Part shown: piece by piece, positions 18,501 through 25,233 of the stretch
Layout: every line of letters begins with the position of its first letter
Position numbering within the stretch: position 1 is the first letter of the stretch
From: Hellea sp039977295
GTDB taxonomy: Bacteria > Pseudomonadota > Alphaproteobacteria > Caulobacterales > Maricaulaceae
Length of the DNA stretch: 64,000 nucleotides
Assembly: GCA_039977295.1 (NCBI GenBank)
Contig: JBDWDN010000012.1
Location: 930,001-994,000 of the forward strand
Reading direction: 5' to 3'
Program-made: the position numbers and the translations under genes
The notes under the pieces: generated by a model
The model's input: the letters and a program-made list of their open reading frames with translations, nothing else
Database searches by the model: none
What the model was told of the DNA's origin: nothing

Positions 18501-19922
18501 ACTTGTTCCGCCCGAACTATTCGTTAGGGTAACACTCACGGAACCTGTGGCCTTGACATAAGAAACCGTATCAATCCCATTTCCGCCGTCCAGCAAATCA
18601 TCGCCCAAGCCGCCGTCTAAAGTATCATTACCGTCGCTGGCAAAAATGATATCATTATACTCTGTTCCCACATAATAATCATCGTTGGGTGTAAGCGGGA
18701 CGGTGGGAACAGCCGATAAATTATAGTCACCTGTATTCGCGCCCGTCGCATCGACGCCGATAAACACCGAACCTGTTGTTTGTGCCAAAAATACTAGTCT
18801 TCCATCATCATCCGACGAAACAAAAACGCCCTGATCTGTATATTGTGAAAGGATAAGATTTGGAGCGCTGATCGTGTCACTTGACCCAAATACGTTATAA
18901 ATCGTGCCTGCCACGACGGACATTTCAAACCAATCATCGTCACTGGTCGTTAGAAGCCTGCCTTCTATATCAGGAGAATATGTTTCCAAAACGCCCGTTG
19001 TGGTAATATCCCCAGCATAATCATCCGCTTCCACCGCGTTAAGGCTATAGGTGCCTGTCGTTAACGGTGTGTTTTCAAAACCGTTGAAGCCTACCTCAAC
19101 ATAATAAGTCCCCGGGGTCACATCATAGAGGAGTCGAGTTGAGCTGCTGGAAAGATTCTGTCCTGAGCTGTTGTAAAGGTCTAAAGTGGGGCCTATTAAG
19201 GTCCCGGGAGTAAGATTGACGTCGAGCCTTATCGCTTCGGATATGACAATTTCAAACCAATCGTCATCCCCTCTGAAATCAATGGCGCCGGAGACGCTTC
19301 CACCATTCAAGGTCAGCGCCCCAGTCGTATTTACAGTGTTTTCAAAATCATCATTTTGCGTCTCGAATTCGACGGAATAGGCACCGTTTGTCGTTAAAAG
19401 CTGACGGACTTCAAAGAAATATGACCCCGTTTCCTCGGCCGTAAACGTATAATTTCTGGCCCATCCGGCTTGTGCTTGGACTCCAAACACTCCGGTACCC
19501 ACAATGGCAATGTCTGCCGCAAGACTTCCGAGAGCATCATAAAATCTGCCGCCGAAATCATGTGAATTTAGCACAAAATCCTGTGTAATGGTAATGGTGT
19601 AAAGATCACCCGCCGTGACATCAAAACTGAACCAATCCGTTTCCGGAGCCATAATGTCCGGATCCCATTGCCCGTCCAGAACGCCGGTCGTCGGCGTCCC
19701 GTTCAAAATCAACATACCCGTTGTCGTGATATCGCCGGCATAATCATCCCCAGGAAGCATGGCATCGACGCCGTCAAGGGTAGGAGGAGCTGCATTTACG
19801 GGCGGAAGAGAGTAATCAGTAGAAAAAAGCGATAACCCTCCGCCATAAGCCAATTCTAGGATATTATTGGTGTATATATCCCCGAAAATTGAACCGTTCA
19901 ATAAGTCGATTTTTTTGGCCAT
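12570..19922 (-). CDS. giant RTX calcium-binding protein with PPC-like and two LamG-like domains
   Basis: A 2450-residue, very acidic, presumably type I-secreted surface or extracellular protein; the partner or ligand is unknown. Order: short N-terminus (MAKKIDLLNGSIFGDIYTNN); three PPC-like beta modules (about 58-400; cores ETDWFSFDV, DDDWFEIVI, DDDWFEMSV); RTX block; concanavalin/LamG-like domain 1 (about 527-760); long RTX region with recurring ADYTV...DGTDTLGGIEFLQF-type units; LamG-like domain 2 (about 1464-1697); final RTX block (about 1700-2390); terminal YDTFAELIAAGTDVG and LFDFGSGNTLTIVGQ module. The two LamG domains are close copies of each other. No signal peptide and no protease or lipase motif were seen. 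Adhesion or carbohydrate binding is inferred from the LamG domains. The gene lies 139 bp downstream of a regulator on the same strand. Confidence 0.92.
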   Translation of the reverse strand: MAKKIDLLNGSIFGDIYTNNILELAYGGGLSLFSTDYSLPPVNAAPPTLDGVDAMLPGDDYAGDITTTGMLILNGTPTTGVLDGQWDPDIMAPETDWFSFDVTAGDLYTITITQDFVLNSHDFGGRFYDALGSLAADIAIVGTGVFGVQAQAGWARNYTFTAEETGSYFFEVRQLLTTNGAYSVEFETQNDDFENTVNTTGALTLNGGSVSGAIDFRGDDDWFEIVISEAIRLDVNLTPGTLIGPTLDLYNSSGQNLSSSSTRLLYDVTPGTYYVEVGFNGFENTPLTTGTYSLNAVEADDYAGDITTTGVLETYSPDIEGRLLTTSDDDWFEMSVVAGTIYNVFGSSDTISAPNLILSQYTDQGVFVSSDDDGRLVFLAQTTGSVFIGVDATGANTGDYNLSAVPTVPLTPNDDYYVGTEYNDIIFASDGNDTLDGGLGDDLLDGGNGIDTVSYVKATGSVSVTLTNSSGGTSAGAAGIDTLIRIERALGSDYNDTLTGQSLVAGTLSGQGGNDVITGGSGDDSLYGDEVPFTLVTLNENGATDQYFRAETFTEMPTSQFTVEWLFRGDSPASSATPFVSYAVDVAGGSNEFLVLGTTGGTISIFMNTASYDTGVPTSLVFDGQVHRMSVAIDTSAGRLALYIDGVEVDSAAGQTGSFGSPITSGGTFILGQEQDSFGGSFDPNQITVGEYGDIRVWNSFREQPEVDATAFTQFDLPGIAATPALVANWQADYTSAEFINVAGGSSLDTISPGVTDLSVRDFAPDSVFTDLGNDTITGGEGDDNIQGGNGIDTAVYAGNEADYTVVTNPDGTRTITDNVGDEGTDTLGGIEFLQFADNLVALPIIQTLTEFADSFTGTNAVEEIFGLAGDDVIEGGGGDDIINGGAGSDTASYVSASGAVTVDLLAGTATGAAGSDTLINIENITGGNFNDILTGNSADNILFGGAGNDTINGGAGSDTIILSNLGGANTLDGGAGEDTLDLSESTAGWTVGGTSASSGTTTATGITTFDVVIGSDFNDTIFEGATIDRIFAGDGDDTVNINGAGNVADEYFDGENGNDTINFSANSGNLDLNLATGVFTGAESALNFENAIGGIGDNVITGTAGDNIIDGGAGSDTINAGAGNDTIVLSNLGGTNTLSGGAGEDILDLSASTSGWTVGATSASSGTTTATGMTTFDVLIGSGFNDVISEGATIDRIFAGAGDDMVITNGGNAADEYFDGGNGIDTIDFSASSGNTDVNLATGTFTLAEGAFNFENAIGGAGDNVITGTAGDNIIEGGAGNDTLDGGDGTDVSIYNGTQANYTVTDNMDNTWTVTDTVGNDGTDLLTSIETLQFTDGTLDISSPTYGTPGNDNLLNGTAGDDIINGLAGDDSIYGLEGNDTIIGGLGNDAIDGGDGIDAASYADAAGSVTVDLSDGTSSGAAGNDTLSAIENVTGSDFGDNLFGDDGDNIMTGGDGDDVIIGDYAPFGLVALNQNGVTDQYAQVAGFSGMPTDQLTIEWAFRGDVNEQAASLTSFLSYAVTGSSNELLLTGTTNGNMALWMNGSAALNTGIPTSNVFDGEAHRMSLSVNTLTQEISIYIDGALVYFNDSPPSAFTTPLDSGGTLIFGQDQDSLGGGFDPNQAAISEIGDIRIWDSERTQADISATAFTLLEPGDLAANPRLVANWQVEVDTISFSDLRGGANLSLTSAGGNPFSAETIAGFSNAGGNDILNGGAGDDTISGGFGDDALEGGDGADTLDGGAGDDMLVGGLGNDTLEGGTGADTLDGGAGVDTLSYQGSAASVTVNLDTGTASGGDAEGDVFSNFETVIGSDFNDSLTGDIEANIITGGAGADILDGGDGIDTLSYESSAAGVTVNLAAGTGSGGDAEGDVISNFENVSGSDLNDILTGDMGSNMLEGNLGNDRLDGGAGDDVLLGGDGADTLLGGAGADVMDGGAGFDSVDYRAATSRIVLNLGTGGTLGDAAGDSYIGVERAYGSSFNDTITGTDANEFFYGEDGNDTINAGGGIDRVYGGEGNDIQRGQAGNDQLYGSAGADQLNGGTGFDIANYSAANSAVAVNMSTGGTLGDATGDTYFGIEAVYGSDFNDSLGGNTSSNELRGGDGDDILNGGLGNDRLFGDAGADALDGGGGVDIGMYTVAGAGVTLDLATGGTGGEAAGDTFTSIEWVYGSDFDDSITGDAGNNRLEGNDGNDMLDGAAGNDRLLGGDGNDTIHGGDGVDTIFGQNGNDMLFGGTGNDFFFGSAGGDAIDGEGDFDTVSYLASSSAVTVNLESGGTSGDAAGDSYTSIERVFGTSFDDSITGSDGDNVLLGNGGNDYLAGGLGNDSLIGGAGTDSYGYDTTTDGADVINGFSTAGEIIYILGGDPNYDTFAELIAAGTDVGANTLFDFGSGNTLTIVGQNIADLDASDFDFGGTAPAAAPKDVDGYGQEPVSFEDDASVYSGVFDVDYGFIG
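12690..14125 (-). repeat. C-terminal RTX cassette, inverted homologue of 10879-12330
   Basis: The last ~480 codons of the giant gene follow the same order of individual repeats as the last ~480 codons of the first RTX gene, not just the same consensus. Matching landmarks in the same order include DYRAATSRIVL/DYRSAASRVVF, GGGIDRVYGG/GGGIDRIYGG, TYFGIEAVYGSDF in both, GEAAGDTFTSIEWVYGS/GEAAGDTYTSIEWVFGS, GGDGVDTIFGQNGNDM/GGDGVDTIFGQDGNDM, and the YDTF tail. Because the genes are convergent, this makes a diverged inverted repeat at DNA level. Confidence 0.75.
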
Positions 19923-20061
19923 GATGCCCCCCTACAGATTTATTTACAGTAGCGAGCATTACGGGGTAAAAACTCCAAGGTCCTGATGGAAACCTTATGA
20001 CGGGTGCTTTTTTTAAAGAAAACACAAATAATTCACGGAAAAAATTAAGAATAAAGGATAT

Positions 20062-21876
20062 TTATGGTAAACGGTCCGGCCAACCATATTTACGCCATGC
20101 TTTTGCGAATCCAATTCTGTCCGCAAATTCGAGGAAATCAGGGTGGTTATAAATCTTGCTATACGGCTTGCCTTCGCCCCAGAGATTTAACAACACCGCA
20201 TGGCTCCCAGGCGGGGGGGCATCTCCTATAAAGGCGAAAAGTTCTTTAGCGCCGCCGCCGCGCAGCAAGCACATCGCTAATAATAATTCTGCAGGGCTAT
20301 CTTCATCCATTACGTCAGAGTCATTGAGCATCGCAAAAGCACTTTGCGTCATAAATTGGGACACGGCCTCATCACCGCCATAGAATCCTTTTATCCCACT
20401 CTCCCATGTTTCTTTTTTAGAAAAAGAAGGTCCCAAATTATTAAGAGTATTTTGCGGGAGAGACATCATGCGCTTCATCGCCAGATCGCCATCCCCCATA
20501 GCATAAGCAACGGCCGCATAAGTATCGACTGCATAAGCATAACCTAAGTCAAGAGCACGTTTGGACAACTTATGCGCAACATCTAAATCCCCATTTGAGA
20601 GCTTGGCTATAGCCAAAACTTGAATGGGACGTCCTTGAACAGGGTCAAGCGCAACAGCTTTTTCAAGGTAAGGTATGGCCACTTTGACAAGACCTATCGC
20701 CAAAAAATAACAGCCAAGTTCACTTGCGATTTCGGAACTGTTGGGCTGCTGCTCAAAAGCCATTTTTAAAAGATCTATGGCCGTGATCACATCGCCTTCT
20801 ATGAACATTTTTTGAGCGATGATTGTCATGGCGGAGACTTGCCGAGCATCAAGCTCTAATGCCTGCCTCGCAATGTCTGCCGCCTGTTTAATTTTGCCCC
20901 GTTTTTGACTACGCTTAACATAAACAGATTCCCGCAAATAGCTACGCGCCAGTTCAACATGGGCTTGGGCAAACTCCGGGTCTATCTCAATGGCTTGATT
21001 TAGAAATGATTTTGCCCTCTCCGTTGCGCCTTCAACATAATTGCGTTGGTTAAGTGCCCGCCCTTGCAAGTAGAAAACGTAAGCATCGGTATTTTCGGTC
21101 ATATTTTGCGATTGGCGCGGTGTCTCTAAAGATAATTTCTTCGTAAGCGCATGGGTAATTGATCCTGCAATAGCATCTTGAACATTAAAAATATGCTCCA
21201 TAGCAATATTGTAATCTTGGGACCAAATCTGTGAGTTCATATCTATATGCGTGAGTTGGGCAGAAATGAACAACCTTCCTGTACTGCGCCGAATAGACCC
21301 CTGAAGAATATATTTTACATTTAGACTTTTTGCTACCAACTGAAGATCAAGGTTACTCCTATCAAAGGCAAATGCGGAAGATCGGCTCACAACGCGCAAA
21401 TTTGGAACATTACTCAATTCATTTAATATCCCTTCGGAAACCCCTTGCGCCAAATACTTATCTGTCTTGTCTAGGCTTAAATCAGTAAACAAGAGAACCG
21501 CTATAGATGAAGGAGAATCCTCATTTTTTTCGGTTAAGACAAACGGGTATGTAACGGGCATGGACAGTCGATATCCCCGTTTATGCACAGTCAGGATAAC
21601 CTCTGACCCCTTTATAAATTTTCCGAAAGTTTTGCGTAGAATAGATATGGACCGCGACAAACTCTCATCTGTGCCAATGCCCTTATCCCAAGCATCCTCA
21701 ACAAGCTCATGCCGAGGCGCGGCGCTTTCACCATAGCTTGATAAGACGTGTAAGACTTTCATGACTTGTGGTTCAAGGAAAGCCTGTTCTCCTTCAAAGA
21801 GGATCATATTTTGGGTTGGACGGATTTCGAATGGCCCGAGGTAGAATACCATAGAATCAATTTGATTATTAGCCAT
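20062..21876 (-). CDS. winged-helix transcriptional regulator with TolB-like and TPR domains
   Basis: A 604-residue CadC/ToxR-type DNA-binding protein. Residues about 8-108 form an OmpR-type winged helix (FYLGPFEIRPTQN, LEPQVMKVLHVLSSYGE, DESLSRSISILRKTFG, TVHKRGYRLS). Residues about 122-235 are a TolB-like domain (SIAVLLFTDLSLDKTDKYLA, GVSEGILNELSNVPNLRVV, YILQGSIRRSTGRLFISAQL). TPR units follow to about residue 490. I see no transmembrane helix between the winged helix and the TolB part, so it is probably cytoplasmic, unlike CadC. The start has a GGGAG site. It lies upstream of the giant RTX gene on the same strand and may control it, possibly also the first RTX gene; that is inference from position. 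Confidence 0.88.
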   Translation of the reverse strand: MANNQIDSMVFYLGPFEIRPTQNMILFEGEQAFLEPQVMKVLHVLSSYGESAAPRHELVEDAWDKGIGTDESLSRSISILRKTFGKFIKGSEVILTVHKRGYRLSMPVTYPFVLTEKNEDSPSSIAVLLFTDLSLDKTDKYLAQGVSEGILNELSNVPNLRVVSRSSAFAFDRSNLDLQLVAKSLNVKYILQGSIRRSTGRLFISAQLTHIDMNSQIWSQDYNIAMEHIFNVQDAIAGSITHALTKKLSLETPRQSQNMTENTDAYVFYLQGRALNQRNYVEGATERAKSFLNQAIEIDPEFAQAHVELARSYLRESVYVKRSQKRGKIKQAADIARQALELDARQVSAMTIIAQKMFIEGDVITAIDLLKMAFEQQPNSSEIASELGCYFLAIGLVKVAIPYLEKAVALDPVQGRPIQVLAIAKLSNGDLDVAHKLSKRALDLGYAYAVDTYAAVAYAMGDGDLAMKRMMSLPQNTLNNLGPSFSKKETWESGIKGFYGGDEAVSQFMTQSAFAMLNDSDVMDEDSPAELLLAMCLLRGGGAKELFAFIGDAPPPGSHAVLLNLWGEGKPYSKIYNHPDFLEFADRIGFAKAWRKYGWPDRLP

Positions 21877-22009
21877 AGTCTCTCCCTACGAATTGTCGGA
21901 GCCTGATGCAGATATAGTAGATTACCACTAAACAGCCCGTAGAAGCTGTAGAAAGCCCAAAATATTATTATTAGCTATAAGAAGAATACACAGATTTCCT
22001 TAGCCCAAA

Positions 22010-22021
22010 TTAAGCTATAAA
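22010..22021 (+). promoter_or_regulatory. TTAAGCTATAAA 12-mer shared with first RTX promoter
   Basis: Identical on the plus strand to 8791-8802, where it forms the likely -10 region of the first RTX gene. Here it is 134 bases upstream of the regulator start, in the opposite orientation to that gene. It could be a regulator site, or a chance AT-rich match. Confidence 0.2.
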
Positions 22022-22066
22022 ACATCAACTCCGCAATTCTTGACAATGTCATGATTGCCACCGATA

Positions 22067-22183
22067 TTAATCGAAGAGAGAGCATATTGTGAGCCTTTCA
22101 GGCTCCATTGTGGCCGCATAGGCTTCTTCTATTATTTCTCTTTCCCGCGCGATATCGTTCGCACTTTCGGTGTTCGCAATCAT
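22067..22183 (-). CDS. possible 38-residue small protein or regulator remnant
   Basis: A short frame, MIANTESANDIAREREIIEE then AYAATMEPERLTICSLFD, preceded by an unusually strong GGGGGGA ribosome site. The AREREIIEEAYAATMEPERL segment resembles the N-terminal helix of some alphaproteobacterial LuxR-type regulators, so it may be the stub of a broken regulator. No continuation was found in other frames. It lies in the 904-bp region between the RTX-linked regulator and the CAP gene. Confidence 0.3.
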   Translation of the reverse strand: MIANTESANDIAREREIIEEAYAATMEPERLTICSLFD

Positions 22184-22387
22184 ATTCCCCCCAATCAAAA
22201 CACCGCTTGAACAATTGAAATCACTCACGGCATATTGCTCAACCATAGACCAACAATATATTTAAAGCTTGAACTTTAACGCCAGAAAACCTCTAGAAAC
22301 GCCCAGAAAGACCAGAAATACCCTCAAATTTTAAGGATTTAGGCTTTGGAACACTTTTCCCAGACTATTTTGTAAATTAAGGAGAAT

Positions 22388-22489
22388 GTGATTTGCACGT
22401 TTGAAGATTTTCAGTTGAATATTTCAACTTCGCAATTACGTAAGACCGGCCTGGCACAAAATATAGAAAAGCAAGTCTTTGATCTCTAA
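22388..22489 (+). pseudogene. N-terminal remnant of a winged-helix regulator gene
   Basis: The frame from GTG reads VICTFEDFQLNISTSQLRKT then GLAQNIEKQVFDL and stops. This is the recognisable start of an OmpR/CadC-type winged helix (FEDFxLDxxxxxLxxxGxxxxLxxxxFDLL). It aligns with residues 10-40 of the intact regulator at 20.1-21.9 kb (FYLGPFEIRPTQN, LEPQVMKVL). An AAGGAG sits just upstream. After the stop no frame continues the domain, so it is probably a decayed, truncated gene. Confidence 0.5.
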
Positions 22490-22780
22490 CCTTTGGTGGT
22501 CGTATTTGAGGGTTAAATAGCGCCAACCTCCAGGGGTTGTAGTCGGGGATACATAGCTATCTGGCCTGTCGCCGCTTTGCGCATATATAAATGCGTTATT
22601 CTAACGGTAAGTTAGACTACAAAATCATCAATTTTTATCAACGAAATCATCGGGAAAAATACGTCGATTATAAAACTTTCGAGTGATCTAAACTCCACCT
22701 AACCCAATTGTAACTCGCAAATTAACCTTTTGATAACCAGTGTGCGTGCACGGTCTTTCCAACCTTGGGAGGGCCTTTTT
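22490..22780. other. AT-rich non-coding stretch before the CAP gene
   Basis: About 290 bases without a supported gene. It includes the likely promoter of the CAP-domain gene, but no clear -35/-10 pair, operator or hairpin stands out. An open frame reaches back to 22730, but the ribosome site favours the 22781 start. Confidence 0.5.
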
Positions 22781-23539
22781 ATGGATTTAGCTATGCGTTT
22801 TGGACTCTCCTTTCTTTCTGTATCTGCTCTCGCCGCTTTGGCGCTTGCCGCGCCTGCCTTTGGCGCGCCTAATTTACTTGGAACGACTGACGATGGGACC
22901 TACCGAACAGAGCAGGTATTTTCGGCTTCTGAATGCGCGGCGCTTTGCAAAGCGGATGGACAGACATGCCGCGGGACGATTACTGTTCAGATGGATACGA
23001 CCAAGCCTGAAATGATTTGCCGCTTAAATAATGGCAAGGGCGCGCAGCCCGCTTTCCCTTCTACGCCGCCAACGCCTCTAAATATGGATATCGCCCTATC
23101 GGACCTCAATAATTACCGCGCGGAAATGGGGCTCGCTCCTGTGCGCCTTAACGCCAAGCTCAATGCAGCTTCACAGCTCCATGCTGAGGATATGGCAAGG
23201 GCGGGTGACGCTTCGCATACCGGCACAGATGGCTCGGCCCATGGCGACCGTGTGCAGCGCCAAGCTTATTACTTTTCACTCGCGGCAGAGAATGTCGCCT
23301 CGGGTCAAAAGTCTTGGGAACGGGTCTTTCGTGCGTGGCAGGAAAGCCCAGGGCATAATGTGAATTTACTACAGCCCGATGTCACAGATTTCGGCGTCGC
23401 CCTCGTCTATGATCCTGATAGCGCCTATCAGACCTATTGGGCAATGTTGGTGGCGTCCCCGCTAGATGCGGAGACAGTTCAATATTTGCGGCGTCAAAAC
23501 CAAATTGCGCCGATGGTGAGTTCAGACCCTAGCCCGTAA
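22781..23539 (+). CDS. secreted CAP/SCP-domain protein with PAN-like region
   Basis: A 252-residue exported protein. MDLAMRFGLSFLSVSALAAL begins a clear signal peptide ending near PAFGA. Residues about 30-85 hold Cys-rich YRTEQVFSASECAALCKADG, resembling a PAN/apple domain. Residues about 105-240 are a CAP/SCP domain (DLNNYRAEMGLAPVRLNAKL, AASQLHAEDMAR, SHTGTDGSAHGDRVQ, AENVASGQ, ESPGHNVNLLQPDVTDFGVA), with the conserved His/Glu positions present. Bacterial CAP proteins are envelope or extracellular and mostly of unknown role. GGGAGGG lies eight bases before ATG 22781; an upstream TTG at 22730 is less likely. The 3' end overlaps the convergent MaoC gene by 11 bases. Confidence 0.9.
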   Translation: MDLAMRFGLSFLSVSALAALALAAPAFGAPNLLGTTDDGTYRTEQVFSASECAALCKADGQTCRGTITVQMDTTKPEMICRLNNGKGAQPAFPSTPPTPLNMDIALSDLNNYRAEMGLAPVRLNAKLNAASQLHAEDMARAGDASHTGTDGSAHGDRVQRQAYYFSLAAENVASGQKSWERVFRAWQESPGHNVNLLQPDVTDFGVALVYDPDSAYQTYWAMLVASPLDAETVQYLRRQNQIAPMVSSDPSP

Positions 23540-23987
23540 ACTGCATCCCGAGCCAATCCGCAATAAGGGCTGGCTTATCAGCGCCCTCAATATCGACTGT
23601 GACTTCATATGTCAGCAGATGTTGGCCCGGCTTTTTCTCGGCCGCAGATTTCAATGTAAAACGGCCACGCACTTTTGATCCGCTTGGAACCGGCGCCAGA
23701 AAGCGTACTTTCTCAAAGCCGTAATTTACGCCCATCTTGACGCCTTCAATCACAAGACCTGCGCCTTCGGAAAATTTAGACAGAAGCGACAAGGTCAAAA
23801 ACCCGTGGGCAATTGTGCCGCCAAAAGGCGTCATTTTCGCCATGTCTTCATTGATGTGTATGAATTGGTGATCCTCTGTCACATCCGCAAAAACATTGAT
23901 GCGGTCTTGATCAACAGTTATCCATTCACTCGTCCCGATTTCTGTGCCGACTAAACTTTGAAGGTCTGAAGCTGCTACAGTTTTCAT
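23529..23987 (-). CDS. MaoC-like (R)-specific enoyl-CoA hydratase
   Basis: A 152-residue hotdog hydratase of the MaoC/NodN type. The catalytic motif FADVTEDHQFIHINEDMAK is intact (Asp and His), as is the GGTIAHGFLTLSLLSKF helix. It should hydrate trans-2-enoyl-CoA in beta-oxidation-type catabolism. AAGGGGA lies upstream of the ATG. It is followed upstream on the same strand by two acyl-CoA dehydrogenase genes, so the three likely work as a dehydrogenase-hydratase module. The gene overlaps the convergent CAP gene at the 3' ends. Confidence 0.92.
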   Translation of the reverse strand: MKTVAASDLQSLVGTEIGTSEWITVDQDRINVFADVTEDHQFIHINEDMAKMTPFGGTIAHGFLTLSLLSKFSEGAGLVIEGVKMGVNYGFEKVRFLAPVPSGSKVRGRFTLKSAAEKKPGQHLLTYEVTVDIEGADKPALIADWLGMQFTG

Positions 23988-24005
23988 GTCTATCCCCTTG
24001 TTATA

Positions 24006-25145
24006 TTAAAATTTATTAGCGACGGCGAATTGATTAGCATGATAATGCGCGTCGCCAAAGAGCTCCTGTAGAACACGGATGCGCTTCATGAACAAGCCGA
24101 TATCATATTCATCGGTCATGCCAACGCCGCCAAACATTTGTACACCCTCCTGTGACGCAAGCTTAGCTACAGAGCCTAGCTTGGCCTTGGCCATAGCGCA
24201 GTAAAGGTCTGCTTTTGGATCATGATTATCAAGTGATGTCAGCGCCGCCATAACAGCAGAGCGCGCGATTTCCATTTCGGTATAAAGATGCGAAGCACGG
24301 TGCTGCAAAGCTTGGAATTCACCGATGATGGTTCCAAATTGCTTACGTTCTTTGATATAGGCCACTGTGGACTCGAAGGCTTGAGACCCTGCCCCGAGCA
24401 GTTCAGCCGCAACCGCCGCGCGGCCAGCATTAAGGACTTTGCCCAATACGGCCATACCGTTATCCAATGTCCCCAAAAGCGCGTCGCCAGAGATTTCAAC
24501 ATCGTCTAAATCAATACGCGCAGCATTGCGGCTATCGACCATGATCGTGCGTTCGAGCGAGACGCCTTTCGTTTTTGGGTCGAGAATGAAAAGGCTAATC
24601 CCTTCGGCGTCGCCCTCTTCCCCGCTCGTGCGCGCCGCGACGATGAGAGTGTCCGCAACATGGCCGTCAACGACCATCGCCTTAGACCCATTTAGCTTAA
24701 AGCCATTCCCAGACTTCTCAGCCGTAGCAGAGGTGCCCGCCGGATTATGCTTGGGCCCTTCATCCAGAGCGAGCGCGATAATCGCCTCACCGCCCGCGAT
24801 TTTGGGAAGCCATTCTGTCTTCTGCTCAGCGGAACCGCCCTCACGGATAGCTGTCGCCGCGAGAATCGCTGTTGAGAGAAACGGCGAGGCTGAAAGATTG
24901 CGGCCCATTTGCTCGGCAATTAAACCCGCTGCCATGAAGCCCATATCCACGCCGCCGTGATCCTCATCAATCACAACACCGGTAAAGCCCATCTCGGCCA
25001 TATCCGCCCAGAGCGCGCGATCAAAGCCCGTCTCATCGCGGTCATCACGTAATTTTCGCATTGCCGTCACCGGGGCTTTATCTGCAAAGAAACCTTCCGC
25101 CATATCGCGGAGCATCACTTCATCTTCGTTAAGTACTAGACCCAT
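24006..25145 (-). CDS. acyl-CoA dehydrogenase family protein (smaller subunit-like)
   Basis: FAD-dependent flavoenzyme of the acyl-CoA dehydrogenase family, 379 residues, cytoplasmic. The N-terminal helical domain runs MGLVLNEDEVMLRDMAEGFF onward, the middle beta domain to about residue 235 and the C-terminal helical domain after it. The C-terminal segment has VQMFGGVGMTDEYDIGLFMK, typical of FadE-like proteins. Pairs of unequal acyl-CoA dehydrogenases next to a MaoC gene occur in steroid and other side-chain catabolic clusters, where they form mixed tetramers; a similar pairing with the 25.2-26.4 kb gene is inferred. GGAAAAC before the ATG is a weak ribosome site. Confidence 0.9.
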   Translation of the reverse strand: MGLVLNEDEVMLRDMAEGFFADKAPVTAMRKLRDDRDETGFDRALWADMAEMGFTGVVIDEDHGGVDMGFMAAGLIAEQMGRNLSASPFLSTAILAATAIREGGSAEQKTEWLPKIAGGEAIIALALDEGPKHNPAGTSATAEKSGNGFKLNGSKAMVVDGHVADTLIVAARTSGEEGDAEGISLFILDPKTKGVSLERTIMVDSRNAARIDLDDVEISGDALLGTLDNGMAVLGKVLNAGRAAVAAELLGAGSQAFESTVAYIKERKQFGTIIGEFQALQHRASHLYTEMEIARSAVMAALTSLDNHDPKADLYCAMAKAKLGSVAKLASQEGVQMFGGVGMTDEYDIGLFMKRIRVLQELFGDAHYHANQFAVANKF

Positions 25146-25177
25146 TTATTTGTTTTCCTTATATTTTTTCGTCTCGA

Positions 25178-25227
25178 GCCGAATTAATCGGCCCGATGCT
25201 GTGTTACAATCGGTTATCAACCGATTG
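25178..25227. promoter_or_regulatory. two hairpins between acyl-CoA dehydrogenase genes
   Basis: A perfect 9-base inverted repeat (CAATCGGTT, loop ATC, AACCGATTG at 25207-25227) is followed in the direction of transcription by a second one (GCCGA-ATTAA-TCGGC at 25178-25192). Neither ends in a T run on the coding (minus) strand, so mRNA processing or stability control fits better than termination. The gap between the two genes is 88 bases. Confidence 0.45.
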
Positions 25228-25233
25228 AAGACG

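Noticed and set aside
12570..19922. Regular short repeats that could suggest a CRISPR or satellite array.
   Set aside because: The period is 27 bases in frame and encodes the GGxGxDxLx calcium-binding repeat; there are no conserved repeat/unique spacer pairs.
20062..21876. Calling the regulator a membrane CadC/ToxR homologue.
   Set aside because: No hydrophobic helix is visible between the winged helix and the TolB-like part, so a cytoplasmic protein is more likely.
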